Assembly (NCBI GenBank): GCA_027596035.1
Contig: JADGJA010000171.1
Coordinates: 1-34,217 of the forward strand
Reading direction: 5' to 3'
Length of the DNA stretch: 34,217 bases
Source: Thoreauomyces humboldtii
Taxonomy: Eukaryota > Chytridiomycota > Chytridiomycetes > Spizellomycetales > Powellomycetaceae
Shown here: in pieces, positions 1 through 10,689 of the stretch
Layout: each line of letters starts with the position of its first letter
Numbering within the stretch: position 1 is the first letter of the stretch
The notes under the pieces: model-generated
What the model was told of the DNA's origin: nothing
Seen by the model: the letters and a program-made list of their open reading frames with translations, nothing else
The model's database searches: none
Translations under genes and position numbers: made by a program

Positions 1-1004
1 CCCCTGCCCTAGCGCCGCCAATCCATAATTTTGCTGGCATCCCTTTGCTCGCTATCAAGATAATCGTACTGAACTGACTGCCCCTACTACTGCAACCGTG
101 AACGAATCCTGGGTACAGAAACTACTTCTGGAGAAAGCATGGTCACCGTGCGCGCTGTTCAAGCTTTCACAATCGTCGTGCAGATTAACCTGTCCATTCA
201 AGCGTATCCGGACGCGGCGAGCATTCTTGATTGATGGACAAGGGTCTTGGCCACCTGTTGCATCTTGGCGCAACATGAACGCGAGATTGAGATCGACCAT
301 CGCTTTGTTGCTGGCGGAGTATACGTGCTTTACCTAGTCTATATTCGGTTTCTTCGGGCCCGCGTGCATCAGCTAAAGACAACAGCTTCCTGGTAAAGGG
401 CGCAACGTGCCTGCGTTGGGGTGACGGATGATACCTTTGTGACCACCAAGCATGTTGCATGGCATGTCCTTCGAATCACCTTGGAACGTGAGGACTCGCG
501 TGGCGGGTTCTAGGCAGTGCCCGCAACCAGGCCTGTCGGAGGAGGCTTTGAGACTATAATGTATGGCCGTTGGCCTTATGATGTACCTCATAACCGATAG
601 GCTACATGTCACAGTCCGCAAACGTGTTTCTTTGGCTGAAAGGACGAAGGGGGGAGGATGTGCTCACTATCAACACCAGGCACCCTAGCCTCTCGGCATC
701 TGTTCGTCGTCGGGGCATCGAGTTTAAAATTCAGAAAATGCAAGATCCTGGCCGATCAGACGGCGTAGCTGAAAAAAGGCTGCTATACATTCATCTTTCA
801 TTATCGTTCAGACGAGAATAGACAGAGTTTAGACGTCCCGGTCGTATGGAGCGCGATGAGAGGTCCGGACGACTGGACATGGAGGTCGAGGGAACGGCTC
901 TACCGGAACACGACCATGACTAGCATTTTCGAAACCCTTCGAGTAACTCAACTACAGATCTTTGGCAAGGCGCTCAGACCGCGCTAGTTGCTGGATTGGA
1001 TTGG
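1..1004. other. No recognisable gene; presumed upstream region of the apyrase gene
   Basis: Only short overlapping reading frames occur here on both strands, and none shows a family motif. A minus-strand frame at about 373-560 contains a Cys-rich patch (GCGHCLEP) but has no clear start or splice context. The last few hundred bases presumably hold the promoter and 5' leader of the gene starting at 1005. No TATA box or repeat stood out. Confidence 0.4.
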
Positions 1005-3275
1005 ATGCAACGGACAAGCTCTTCTGACCGGCTTCGCAATGACTTCGCACGTGCCACGCCCGTCTTCCGACCCTCTCCTTCTCCGGTCCGCAAGGTACCA
1101 GACTCTGGCGAGCCCGCCGGCGGCACTACTTCCTTTTCGTCCTCCATGACGTCCAAACTCGCGTCCGTGCAGTACCCATCCGCATCATTCACACCGCCTC
1201 GTACTCCCCCAGGGCGGCCAAAACTCTTGCCACCCTCGAGTAACGCCCCGCATTCTTCCTCCTTGCCGCTGTTCACCGAGCCGCGCGACGGGGCGCGCTG
1301 GTCGCGTATGTCCCGCTTCCCTGTTCTTGCCAAGCGCTGGTTTTCGAAGGGCCGTATATTATCCCGCGTGCTAGCCGCTGTGGCAGTTTCCCTCTTGATT
1401 TTGATGGCCTTCTTCGTGGCAAAATCGTTGCGCTCCACAGCCGTCTCCGTTCCTCTTCCCGAACGACCATCCGTGGAGATAATGGACCCTGACAAGGCCG
1501 TGCTCAATCTTCAAATTGGATTCGAGCAGAACACTGAGGACACGGTCCAGGTCGCTCCCTCTGGTGTGGGCTGGGCTTTCAATCGAAAATACGGCATCGT
1601 GATCGACGCGGGTAGTTCGGGGTCACGAGTTCAGATTTACTCCTGGGTCAATCCATCTTTTCTGCGACAGAATACAAAGTTCCTGAACAAAACTCTTCCA
1701 CATATCGAGAAAGGAGACGAGAAGGGCGAACAGTGGCAAATGAAGGAGGAGCCTGGCATATCTTCTTTCGCTGTCAACCCACAGGCGGTCACCGGGCACT
1801 TGAAACCACTCCTGGACTTTGCGATGGGAGTGATCCCCAAAAGCAAGCATGCGTCCACTCCTATCTACCTTCTCGCAACCGCCGGCATGCGCCTCATAAC
1901 TGACGAAGCCAGGGCATCCATCATGGGAAATTCCTGTCGCTACGTCGGATCCAAGTATCCTTTCGCTATAAGCGGCGGCTGCGATCGACACTTTCGCGTG
2001 ATTTCCGGAGAACTGGAAGGGATATACGGCTGGCTCACTGTGAACTATCTCAAGAATGGCTTTGATACTGGCAGCACAGCCATTCTCAACACAACACGGC
2101 CGTCCCATGTAGCGGCGAACAAACATACCTTTGGGTTCCTTGACATGGGCGGCGCGTCCACACAAATTGCATTCGAGCCGACCGCGGAGATGGCTGCATT
2201 GCACGGGGATGATCTCACACAGCTAAAACTGCGATTTTTGGATGGCGCAGAAGTCACATATCGTGTGTTTGTTACGACATTTCTTGGATTTGGAGTGAAT
2301 GAAGCTCGCAGGAGATACTTAGCATCGCTAGTGCAGCAACTAGAAAAGCCTCCGAACTCGACACTTTCAACTCCAACTTCATCCCTGCTGCGGAAAAGCG
2401 AAACGCGGGACACTCAAGCGACACACCGGCAGGTTGTTGCTGAACCTTGTCTCCAATCTGGCCTCACCCTTGAAGGCGCTGCTACAGGTTCCGGATCAGC
2501 ACTCCTCTACAATGGCACAGGGGACTTCGAGACTTGTCTCTCCTCTCTCCTCCCACTCCTGAACAAGGCTCTCCCGTGCCCGGAACTTCCATGCCTCTTC
2601 AACGGCGTCCACGCCCCCGTATCCGACGCCCTCCACTTTCTCGGCGTGTCCGAATACTGGTACACTGCATCCGACGTGTTCGGTCTCGGAGGCCATTACG
2701 ACCACGCCATCTTCCTCTCCTCGACCCAAGACTTTTGTCGACTGTCATGGTCAGAGATCGTCCACGGTTTCGAGGCAAAGACCTGGCCGTCCGTGAAGGA
2801 TCTCAACCGACTCCAACTCCAGTGCTTCAAAGCCGCATGGATCCTCACCGTCCTCCACGAAGGGCTCGGGGTGCCGAAGGACATGGTCCGGAATCCCGCC
2901 GACTCGGACGACGCGGGTCCTCCCGTGGCCGTCATCGGCGAGGGGGCTTCGGACGGCAACCACTTTGAGAGCGTCAACGAGATCGGTGCCTTTAGCGTGT
3001 CATGGACGCTAGGTGCCATGCTACTCCACGTGGCGGCGACGATACCCACGGTCGATCGGATCAGGTCGGAGGAGCAGAACGGTCCGTCTCCTTCGGCTCC
3101 TGGTTTGAGCGGTCGGGTGACCCTGGTGGTGGTCGGTGCGGCTTGCTTCGCAGTTCTCGGATGTTGGTGGCGGAACCGCAGGACGAGCTTGAAGGCTTAC
3201 AAGAACCTTCGATCGTCGGATATCTCCTGGGAAGCCGAGCTGGCCGACATCGAGATGGAAGGGGGTGTCGCGTAG
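1005..3275 (+). CDS. YND1: Membrane apyrase (GDA1/CD39 nucleoside di/triphosphatase, Ynd1/ENTPD-like)
   Basis: A single-exon gene of 756 residues that hydrolyses nucleoside di- and triphosphates, probably in the Golgi or endomembrane lumen, where it would remove the UDP/GDP left by glycosylation. The apyrase conserved regions are visible in order: VIDAGSSGSRVQIYSW near residue 200, LLATAGMRLI, ELEGIYGWLTVNYL, FLDMGGASTQIAFEP and GAFSVSWTLGAM. A hydrophobic segment at about 122-142 and another at about 704-724 bracket the catalytic domain, the two-anchor layout of ENTPD1-4. Yeast Ynd1 has only the C-terminal anchor. The first 120 residues are Ser/Pro-rich and probably cytosolic. A Ser/Thr-rich insert lies between regions 4 and 5. 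The start is the ATG at 1005; the frame opens slightly earlier without an ATG. Family assignment is firm; organelle and substrate preference are inferred. Confidence 0.93.
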   Translation: MQRTSSSDRLRNDFARATPVFRPSPSPVRKVPDSGEPAGGTTSFSSSMTSKLASVQYPSASFTPPRTPPGRPKLLPPSSNAPHSSSLPLFTEPRDGARWSRMSRFPVLAKRWFSKGRILSRVLAAVAVSLLILMAFFVAKSLRSTAVSVPLPERPSVEIMDPDKAVLNLQIGFEQNTEDTVQVAPSGVGWAFNRKYGIVIDAGSSGSRVQIYSWVNPSFLRQNTKFLNKTLPHIEKGDEKGEQWQMKEEPGISSFAVNPQAVTGHLKPLLDFAMGVIPKSKHASTPIYLLATAGMRLITDEARASIMGNSCRYVGSKYPFAISGGCDRHFRVISGELEGIYGWLTVNYLKNGFDTGSTAILNTTRPSHVAANKHTFGFLDMGGASTQIAFEPTAEMAALHGDDLTQLKLRFLDGAEVTYRVFVTTFLGFGVNEARRRYLASLVQQLEKPPNSTLSTPTSSLLRKSETRDTQATHRQVVAEPCLQSGLTLEGAATGSGSALLYNGTGDFETCLSSLLPLLNKALPCPELPCLFNGVHAPVSDALHFLGVSEYWYTASDVFGLGGHYDHAIFLSSTQDFCRLSWSEIVHGFEAKTWPSVKDLNRLQLQCFKAAWILTVLHEGLGVPKDMVRNPADSDDAGPPVAVIGEGASDGNHFESVNEIGAFSVSWTLGAMLLHVAATIPTVDRIRSEEQNGPSPSAPGLSGRVTLVVVGAACFAVLGCWWRNRRTSLKAYKNLRSSDISWEAELADIEMEGGVA

Positions 3276-3685
3276 CCGTCACTGCCGTCCACTCCGGGGT
3301 TCCCTACCAAAGAATGGGTCCTGGTTGGGATCTCGTGAAGGCGCTCGGAGGACATCGGTGGTTGCCTACTTCTCCACCTCCACATCTCAAACCAGGCAGC
3401 GTACATCGACGGACGGCAAGGACTGCAGTTTCGTCATAATAAAATGCCAGTTTTGGGATTCGCTTGCAATCAGTGTATTCAGCTTTAGCATCCTACGGCG
3501 AAGGCAAAAATGTAAGAGAAGGATACTGTGATAATGTTGGCAAATGTGAGGAAAGAAAGGCGCTCTGGCAAGGTCAAATGAAAAGAAAGACCCTCTACTC
3601 TAGTGACCCAAGAAGTATGAATAGTGAATAGCGCCAGGACTCATTAAGCCGAAAGAGATTGTCGGCAAACAAAGCCAGGGGCCAT
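3276..3685. other. Convergent 3' intergenic region (apyrase / HEL2)
   Basis: Two genes converge here and only 410 bases separate their stop codons. A canonical AATAAA at 3438-3443 on the plus strand lies about 165 bases after the apyrase stop and is a plausible polyadenylation signal. No other structure was seen. Confidence 0.5.
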
Positions 3686-6451
3686 TTATCCGAAGTGCAT
3701 CAGCGTGACCCCCTTCTTGCTGCCTTTCTTGGTAGTCTCCACGTCGGGCCCGCTGCTGGACGACTGACTGGCTTCCTCTCCCCAGGAGCCGCCGCTAGGG
3801 CCGCCACCGATGCGACCAGAGATGCGAGCTGCCGCAGGACGTGGGGGTCGGCTGGGCAGACCAGGGAACTCTGCCTTGTCCGCTACTCGACCGGCTACGC
3901 GCGCGGAAGCGCGAGACGCTCCCGCCGACGACGGCTTCGAGTAAGGCGCGGAGGCGGAGGGTGCGACGGTGGTGCGAGGAGCGTTGCTGCCGCCGAGGGT
4001 TGGGTAGTGGTATCCCGTTGCTGCTGGAAGGGCTGGGGATGGAGGTGTCGGTTCTGGCGCCGGGGCCGGCCGTGCGCCTGCGAACGTGACCGGCAGTGCT
4101 TTGTCGGGAGTGGATTCTTCCTCTCTTGCTCGTCCGGTTGCGGTTTCAAGATTCTTTGACACCCGTTCCCATACGGAGGCGTTGGCGTCGGCTGCGGTAC
4201 GAGCCGATGCAGCCCCGACGGTGCTCCGAGTCGCGCGCTGCTTGGATGCCTTGTTCTTGATGACGAGCACGCGCGCTCCGGCGGGGAGGACCGACGAGGG
4301 GGTGGCGGCTGAATTGGCATACGAAGCGACCGCAGCTCTTGGTGCAGGGCTGTCGTTTATGACGCGGGCTTTGTGGTCGTTCCACGCACGCAACATTTCG
4401 CTCTTCATGCGTCCGCCAGTTCTTGGTCCAAGAGCAAGCGGTATCCCTTTTCCCTTGCCTTTGCCACGTGCAGCTTCCGAGCTGAAATCCTCAGGGTCAG
4501 GCACGGTGTCCGCCATTCTTCGCCATACTATCCCGGCTTCAGCCTCAGTGTCTTTCAACTGCCGCCCTGATTTGTTCTGAGTTGCAAGAGTCATAAAAGC
4601 GGTGATGAACTCGTCGGCGGAAAGTAGCGATTGACGGAAAGATGTCGCTAGCGACTTGAACTCCGCAATTCTGGTTGTCGAGAAATTAAGGAGATGTTGA
4701 ACTTTTTGAAACACAGCTGCTTCCTCGGCTGTTGTGGGAGCAGGGGGCGGAAGTAGGTTAGTCGGGGGCGGCCCGGCAGCCTCGTAGGGAGTTGGGTCTG
4801 GTGGTGGCGAACTTGGTCGCGACGTTGATGCTTCAGGGCTGGAACCGTTCCGGACCGGTTCTGCTCCAGAAAGGTTGGACCCGAAGCCAGGTGGCGGACG
4901 CAGTCGTCTGGGCTCTTTGGGGCTGGCTGGCGCCTGAACTGGATGTGGCGCTACCTGTGATTGTGATTCGTCGTGCTGTGGCGACGTAGGGAGCGAGGTG
5001 GAATTCCCCCTTCGGAATGACGCTTCGTTGGCGGGCGCGTTATCCTGTGCGGGTGCCCGCGAATCCCGGCTGCTACCAGCACGGCCGACCTTCGCGCCTC
5101 GCTTGGCAGGAGGAGGGTTGTTCCTTCGGCCCTGATTATGCTCCAGATCGCGAGAAGGCGATCCGGCATAATTAAAGTTCAGATCCAGATGTTGTCCCTT
5201 TGCTTTCGCCCGATGGGTGCCATGAACCTCAAGCTGAAAGGCAAACCGTTCAGTCGGTAGTTATTGCGATAATTCGGCTTCTTGAAACCGCACCTCATGC
5301 CCTTTAAGATCAATCTCCGAGTTGAACACCACAAACTTTTGCGCTAAACATTCCGAGTCGTAGCATGGATAGTGATCGTTTTGAAAATGCGACTCCTGTT
5401 TTGCAGAAGAACCCAAATTAAAAGCTGATCGCATGCTACCTGCCGTGGCTCGTTCACCCACCATCTCCAAGTAATTCTGGTAGTACTGATTCCGAACGCC
5501 GTTCCGTTGGCAGAGGAAGCATTGCTCATGCTTTTCTCGGCAATGTTCGAACAGCTCGTCCTGTCCGTAAAAATTGATGCGGCAGAACCCGCAGGAAGGG
5601 TGCCCTTTGAAAGACGGGTCGTCGGGATCGCCAACTTTGTTGTGTCGATCCAGTAACGCCCGAGTGTACAGAGTGTGCTCATGAGTGAATAACTTCTTGT
5701 GACGGATGCAGAGTTCGCTAGGTGTCCAATGTCAGTCATGATAGTTCCGAACACCCGGGGGTTTGTACTGAGTCGCAACTCACCACATGAGCATGCCGTG
5801 CGCCTTGCGGACATGATCCTTCAATTCTTTCCAGCCGCCTGTACAAGCTACGTCGCATCCCGGATCGGGGCAGTTGAAGCGCAAAAGAATCATGGCATCT
5901 TCGTAGATCTCCTGAGTGTCAAAGTGGATCTTCAGTCGTTTGTCGAGCGCCGGCATGGTAGACAGGTTGAAGTCCTGGAACTGCTTCGTATCGCTTTGAG
6001 TGAAAACGACGTCGGAAAGCTCGGTCTATTGATGAACAAACATTAGACATGCTTTGCGATTTGGTCAAGAGAAGGCAGAACCCACCTTGCACATGGCACA
6101 AGTCTTCTGCTTGTAGAGAGCACGGAGTCGCAAGCAGCAGAGATGGCATACTCTATGGTTGCACTCGCCGATAGCATAGCACGTGACCGTGTCAGCACAG
6201 ATGAAGCAAAGCTCTACGCCGTCATCTTCCTGCGGTGTTGCCACTGCGGCGATACCGGGTGAGCCTGCGAGAGCTGAAGGCGCCGGTGCACTGTTGATGT
6301 GAGTTGGTTCATCGGTGGGAGACCCAGCAGCGCTCCTCGTTGAGACGGTAGCTGCGGTATCTGTGACGGGATTCCTGGGGTCAAACTTGACGAACTGGGC
6401 CTTCTTTTTGCCCTTTCGAGCGGAGGTGCCGTTAGCGGTTGGGGTGGCCAT
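3686..6451 (-). CDS. HEL2: Hel2/ZNF598-type RING E3 ubiquitin ligase (ribosome collision sensor)
   Basis: Hel2 ubiquitinates small-subunit ribosomal proteins on collided ribosomes to start ribosome-associated quality control. Exons (minus): 6451-6086, 6025-5784, 5717-5462, 5395-5294, 5233-3686, giving 837 residues. The RING is near residues 90-122 (CFICADTVTCYAIGECNHRV, then CHLCCLRLRALYKQKTCAMC). Next come the family's C2H2 fingers: FNCPDPGCD..CTGGW..H, CELCIRHKKLF, CGFCRINFYGQDELFEHC, CFLCQR, and HYPCYDSECLAQKFVVF followed by DLKGHE. A basic, Pro/Ser-rich tail contains the conserved C-terminal helical block (HLLNFSTTRIAEFKSLATSF). The intron at 5396-5461 is 66 nt and stop-free in frame; I removed it because its product would interrupt a conserved finger and because it has GT-AG ends. 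The start is the ATG at 6451; a TATA-like tract lies about 100 bases upstream near 6549-6563. Identity is firm; exon edges are hand-called. Confidence 0.93.
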
Positions 6452-6986
6452 GTCGGACAAGTGTAGGAGATCTGGAGGTTTGCAGTATGATTGAAGATAT
6501 TCGTTGGTATCGTTCGTGCAGTTGACTCAAAGCCAGTGAGAACAAAGGGATATACAGTATATAATGAAGGCTCCTGCGGGCTGCCAATGGGTGTGGGTTC
6601 GACTTTTCGGTGGACAAGCAGGAAGGCGTGAGGAGCGAGAGCAGAGAGGAGAGAGGTTTTCCACAGCTTTGCACCGCGTCACCGTTTCACCCCGGGTTAT
6701 TAGACTTCTGGCCATCAGCGCCAGTTCTTATCGAGTAGTCGAAGCTCTTGGTGGAAGCTCTTCCCCATGTCCTTCCATCGTTCAGCCAGGAGCTCATCGA
6801 CGACACGGAAAGGCACTTTTGCCGAAAGCAACCGAGGATCGAAGGCTTCATAGTGTCCAGCAACCGAACCGACCACGCTGCTCGCGACTCGAGACATTCA
6901 CGATCCCACATTGAGAATCAAGGCGGAGGAGGTGCGGTGGGATGGGTGCTCACCCCCCCTCGCCGGAGGAATAATTATGGTCCACA
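6452..6986. other. Intergenic region with HEL2 promoter and an NDH2 fragment
   Basis: This lies between the HEL2 start and the end of the HAD phosphatase gene, both on the minus strand. It holds a TATA-like palindromic tract (6549-6563) suited to HEL2, and, further upstream, a plus-strand remnant of an alternative NADH dehydrogenase exon (6741-6840, listed separately). Confidence 0.5.
6741..6840 (+). pseudogene. Fragment of an alternative NADH dehydrogenase (NDH2) exon
   Basis: The plus strand here closely matches part of exon 4 of the intact NDH2 gene at 19061-19150. A 27-base run (6747-6773) is identical, and by hand about 65 of 73 bases agree before an indel shifts the frame near 6820. 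It translates as [20 protein letters not shown], against [20 protein letters not shown] in the intact gene. Of eight differences, about four are synonymous and four change the residue, so the source may be a diverged paralogue rather than a recent copy of the neighbour. No flanking NDH2 sequence, start or splice site was found, so it is a truncated relic. The homology is direct; its origin is inferred. Confidence 0.8.
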
Positions 6987-7975
6987 TCACTTTCCCCCTT
7001 CCACAATTTTTACATCCCAGTTGCGATTTCTCATGGGATCCGCATTATTGCCAAGAGACGTTAGGAAACGTTGACGGATCTTTTCCCCACGTTGAAGGAA
7101 GTCCAAGACTACCCCCAAGTCATCCCAACTTGTATACGGAAGCCCCTCTCTGAGGCAGAACTTTTCAAGGTCTTTTCCACGTTTCGCGAAGACAAAATCT
7201 GGACAGGAGATGCAGCGTCAGCAATCCGACAGGCAAAGCATCATACTTCGATGAGACAGACCAGCTTCTCTCGCAGCGGAGATATCGCTAACACCATCGC
7301 CAATGAATACGACTGTTGCAGGCGGGGAGGTGGTCGACGGCGGATGATTTTCGGACAGGTAAGCTCGTATGGAGAGGGCCTTGTCGTGACCGTGGGACCT
7401 AATTTTTGTAGAAGAAACGGGAGTCAGAAACAAAGTACAGCAAAAACCGAGTTGGATAACGTACGATGAATCACGGTAAATGATTGACCAGTCAAACGTT
7501 CCATCGGCGTTAGGTGAGATTTGGATGTCGTTGGCAAGGATGGACATGGAATCGCTATCAACAAGATGCCGTGCCAAAAACTTTTCCACCAGCGGCTTCA
7601 GACCGCTACTGAGCACGGTCAAAGGAATATGTTCCTGCATACAGTAGCGGTGCAGAGCATCAAACTGAGGATCCAGCGATATCCCATCCACTAACCCCAG
7701 GGCCTCCTCCCAAGAGATGTGACACTGCTTCCACATGTATGCCACGGCGTCTCGAAAGGATGCCGAGCCATCAAGAATCTTGTCATCTGCAGACAGAGGG
7801 TCGGCGTCAACTTCCATGTGATAACACAAGGAAGATTAGGATTATCGAGCAAACCTAGCCTCCTTCTCGCCTCATGCCCCATGCAGGCATCAATTATAAC
7901 GGTCCCAGTGTCCTGCGTTGTAATTGTTCCATCAAAATCGGAGAAGACTATAAACCTTGGGTGTGCTTGGGTCAT
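6987..7975 (-). CDS. PYP1: HAD-superfamily phosphatase, Pyp1 (YNL010W)-like
   Basis: This is a small cytosolic HAD phosphatase. The yeast relative Pyp1 dephosphorylates polyol phosphates as metabolite repair. Exons (minus): 7975-7855, 7786-7465, 7398-7262, 7198-6987, giving 263 residues. The catalytic DFDGT nucleophile motif is near residue 13 (FSDFDGTIT), motif II is in LTVLSSGLKPLV, and motif III/IV is FIGDGVSDISAA with GHDKA before it. The last exon adds the signature DFVFAKRGKDLEKFC, then a tail ending in EGGK. Joining the four exons restores the order seen in the yeast protein, including ILDGSASFRDAV after the first splice. Introns are 63-68 nt. Exact substrate is uncertain; other phosphoserine-phosphatase-like roles are possible. 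Confidence 0.88.
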
Positions 7976-8512
7976 GGTTCGCGAAAGTGTGTGAATGCAC
8001 CAAGTACGGTAGGTACGGTCGCGGAGGCAACCGAGATTGGTGGCTGTGCTAGAGATTCGGACAGTATGTCCGATCGGACACGAAGAACACCGCTTGCCGC
8101 TCGAGTCAGTCAGCTCCTACTCGTTTTCGCGAGCAATGGTCGGGCGCTCTCTAGAACCTACAGGTAGTCAAACAACTGCTGGTGCCATCGATTAGTCCTT
8201 CTCTCACGGAAGTAGTCCTGCACTCTACTCTTCTGGTCGCGCATGGATATATTGTATCTGTCGGAGAATCGTGCGCGAAATTCCAACCGCACTTCCTTCA
8301 AGAAACGATGGACGCATCGCTGACTTGCTTCACAGGCATGCGCTGACGACCATGTCGGTGCTTATAGCAAACATGGCCAAATTCCGATAGATAGCTCACG
8401 GCCGAGTCCAAAGACCCTGGGCATAATATTGCGTCCAAATAACTTAATCAATCCCATGCCACAGCACCAAACTTCCTGCTGATCGTAGATCCCTCCAAAT
8501 CCCATCTTCCTC
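7976..8512. other. Intergenic, presumed promoter of the HAD phosphatase gene
   Basis: The stretch separates two minus-strand genes. It should hold the promoter of the gene starting at 7975 and the terminator of the choice-of-anchor gene ending at 8513. No gene, repeat or clear motif was seen on either strand. Confidence 0.4.
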
Positions 8513-9975
8513 TTACGTCAAAACTTCATCGAAGCTACCCGTTGGCCGGGTACCGCACGCTGCAGTCTGTGTAGCTGTGACCGTCTGTGTGACGGTCAAT
8601 ACTGGCGCTAAGCCTCGTCGCTTTCGCTGCACCAAGGCCTTTGACGAAATATCCCCAAGAGGAAGACATCCGTCGAACATCGGAGATTTGAAGGATGCAT
8701 CCCCAGAAAACGACCTTGCGTAAAGTGATCCGAGAACACGGACGGACTTGGTTTCTGTCAATCACATTCGTAAACTCGAGTTCACAAGACACTCCTTGAC
8801 TCCCCGCGAACTCACCAACATGTGCGAGGGGTGCCAAAATGGTCCCATACCAATCTAGATCCTCAAATGATAGTTCCGTCGCTTCATGAAAATTCCATAT
8901 CACCTTGTTGGCAAACGCAAGGATGCTTGTATCGACGCCGACCATGCGCATCGGGCCGGACCCCTGGACGTTGATGACCAACGTGATTCCTGGAGTCAAC
9001 TCTACGGGTTTGGCTGTCACAGCTGGAGTGGAAGAATCGCGCACATGCTCAGTAAGCAAGCCAAGCTATCCAACCAACCGTCCCCTCATCTGTGCTCACC
9101 AACAATGCTTGAGAGCGGCAGTGTGTCGGACTCCAAGTAAACGACCTCGGTGTGCACACCGCCTTGGACGCCACCCAATGTCATGATGGTCTTCGCGGGG
9201 CGCACCGGGTCCAGGACAACCGTGACCGTAGAGTCCAGATCAAATAACTTCTCCGAGATTCCCTCCAACTCCAGTTGTGTTGCATTGAAGTCAAACTCTT
9301 GCTCGTCCATCCCTTGCACGCTGCAGCGCCGTTTACGTAGCTTCGCTAGCACTGTCGGACCTATGCCTGGTGTAGACGCGTTCGTTCCCGGATAGACAAC
9401 TCCGATGTTGCCGTTGCTGATGTCTCCCGCTTGCATAGTGATTAAAGAGCTTGGACCAGCCGTCAAAGCATAAGGATAGATGTCGGCAGCCACGATTGCG
9501 GGGCAAGATTGCGGTTGCGGGAAGAGGTTGCTGCCGAGGGACCAGTTCGTAAGTTGAGCATCTCCTCCCACAGCCATTCGACCTGAAAACAAGGTGGGTA
9601 TTAGTCACACGAGACTCAAGACACATGCTGGTTGTCAAGTCACGAACCTTGCACGGTTCCGCCAGATGCTGATCCGTTGAAATCGTCCCGAATAAATACG
9701 TGAAGAATTGAGGCGGCGTTTCCAAAGGCTGGGTTGAGGCATTCGCTGCTGGACTTGAGGATTCTAACTGTCTTGCTGTTAGTCATCTAATGTGAGCATG
9801 TAGATCTTTGTTTGTATTCTTGCTCACTAGGTGATCGTTTTGCTCGGTGTGACGACGTCCCTCGACTCCAATCTCCGGTCAGACCAAGCTGTTCCAGCTG
9901 CCCGGGAAAGACATGAGAAGCAAGTGCGAATAGAGTAACTGATACTGCAGCCAGAGTATAAAGAGAGTGCGGCAT
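8513..9975 (-). CDS. Secreted choice-of-anchor A family protein
   Basis: This is a predicted extracellular or cell-surface protein of 399 residues. Exons (minus): 9975-9828, 9767-9648, 9582-9100, 9022-8816, 8754-8513. A signal peptide opens it (MPHSLYTLAAVSVTLFALAS). After an early DDFNGSASGG strand come the family hallmarks: GRMAVGGDAQLTNWSLG near residue 90, then a long insert, TLVINVQGSGPMRM, VIWNFHEATELSF, YGTILAPLAHV, LGSLYARSFSGDASF and FDGCLP. These match the choice-of-anchor A domain known from bacterial surface proteins and some fungi and oomycetes. The C-terminal tail is Thr/Val-rich (VLTVTQTVTATQTA), with no clear GPI or membrane anchor. Most splice sites are good; the exon 2 acceptor at 9768 was chosen to keep the frame. 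Binding partner and role are unknown. Confidence 0.85.
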
Positions 9976-10008
9976 TCTGTAAAGTTGTAAGGAGCTATGC
10001 TGCAGCAT

Positions 10009-10269
10009 TTACCATGTAGACTGGCTGTAGGTACGCATGCTGGTGAGCATGGCGGAGTTCATTGCTGACGTACTGGACGGGAAATGCATATTGAATGTCC
10101 GAATGCAATCGGACGGAAGGCATCGTCACAACCCTAAGCTTCGATTTCTGCGTTTTCCATTTAGGGTTCGTCACTTTCCGTCATAAGGAGTTCGTTCGCC
10201 TTGTCGGTTCCAAGCAAGCTGCTCTCGGCCCTCCGACATTTATCCAGTTTGCATCACCCGGAGCGGTCC
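10009..10269. other. 5' region upstream of the choice-of-anchor gene; nothing else seen
   Basis: It presumably carries the promoter of the minus-strand gene that starts at 9975. No motif stood out. Confidence 0.3.
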
Positions 10270-10476
10270 ATGGCTTCAATGGCTGCGGTTGCGCCGGTCG
10301 GCAGACCGTCTCCGATAGGGGGAAAATCGATCCCAGCAGCAGCCATGCGGGAATGGAAGGTCGAGAGCGGGCTCTCCCCTATAAACGTCGCACCGACCAA
10401 GCGGGACGACACGCAGTCCCGGCCGGGAGACGATGGCATCGCAGAGTACGTCTTGGGTGTGGAGGGAAAAAAATGA
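10270..10476 (+). other. Unassigned small ORF (68 codons) upstream of SGF11
   Basis: The ATG at 10270 opens a 68-codon frame (begins MASMAAVAPVGRPSPIGG, contains DDTQSRPGDDGIAEYVLG) that stops at 10476. Its composition looks coding-like, but no family is recognised. It could be an upstream exon of the next gene, an upstream ORF in its leader, or chance. No donor within it joins in phase to the ATG at 10690, which argues against a simple coding exon. A larger 204-codon frame overlaps it in another phase. Confidence 0.2.
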
Positions 10477-10689
10477 TACTGCTACGTGCTTCTGCGGCTG
10501 GCCTCTGGAAAGCTTGGTCTTCCGGGGCCAGGAGGGGGAAAGGGTTCGGCCACTTGGCTTTCTTGAAGCCGGACACTCATGGAGCAGATGTCCCTATTCA
10601 GTTCGATGCCTTCTGCTTGGTCTCGAATTCTTTAGTGGTTGCCGCGACTACCAAGTCGTTTTTGACTGACCTTTTTCGTTTCCGACAGT

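Noticed and set aside
373..621. A minus-strand 82-codon frame with a Cys-rich patch
   Set aside because: There is only one short motif-like run, no recognisable domain, and no splice partner that extends it.
2696..3049. Antisense frames over the apyrase gene (also 1623-2204 and 974-1507)
   Set aside because: Long antisense frames are common opposite GC-rich coding sequence. None has a start context or family match, and the plus-strand apyrase motifs are unambiguous.
5396..5461. Stop-free introns whose length is a multiple of three (also 13280-13351, 16827-16892, 17071-17130) as a designed intron-retention signal
   Set aside because: About one intron in nine should be both 3n and stop-free at this size. 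Four among roughly 40 is the number expected by chance, and removing each one restores the family alignment.
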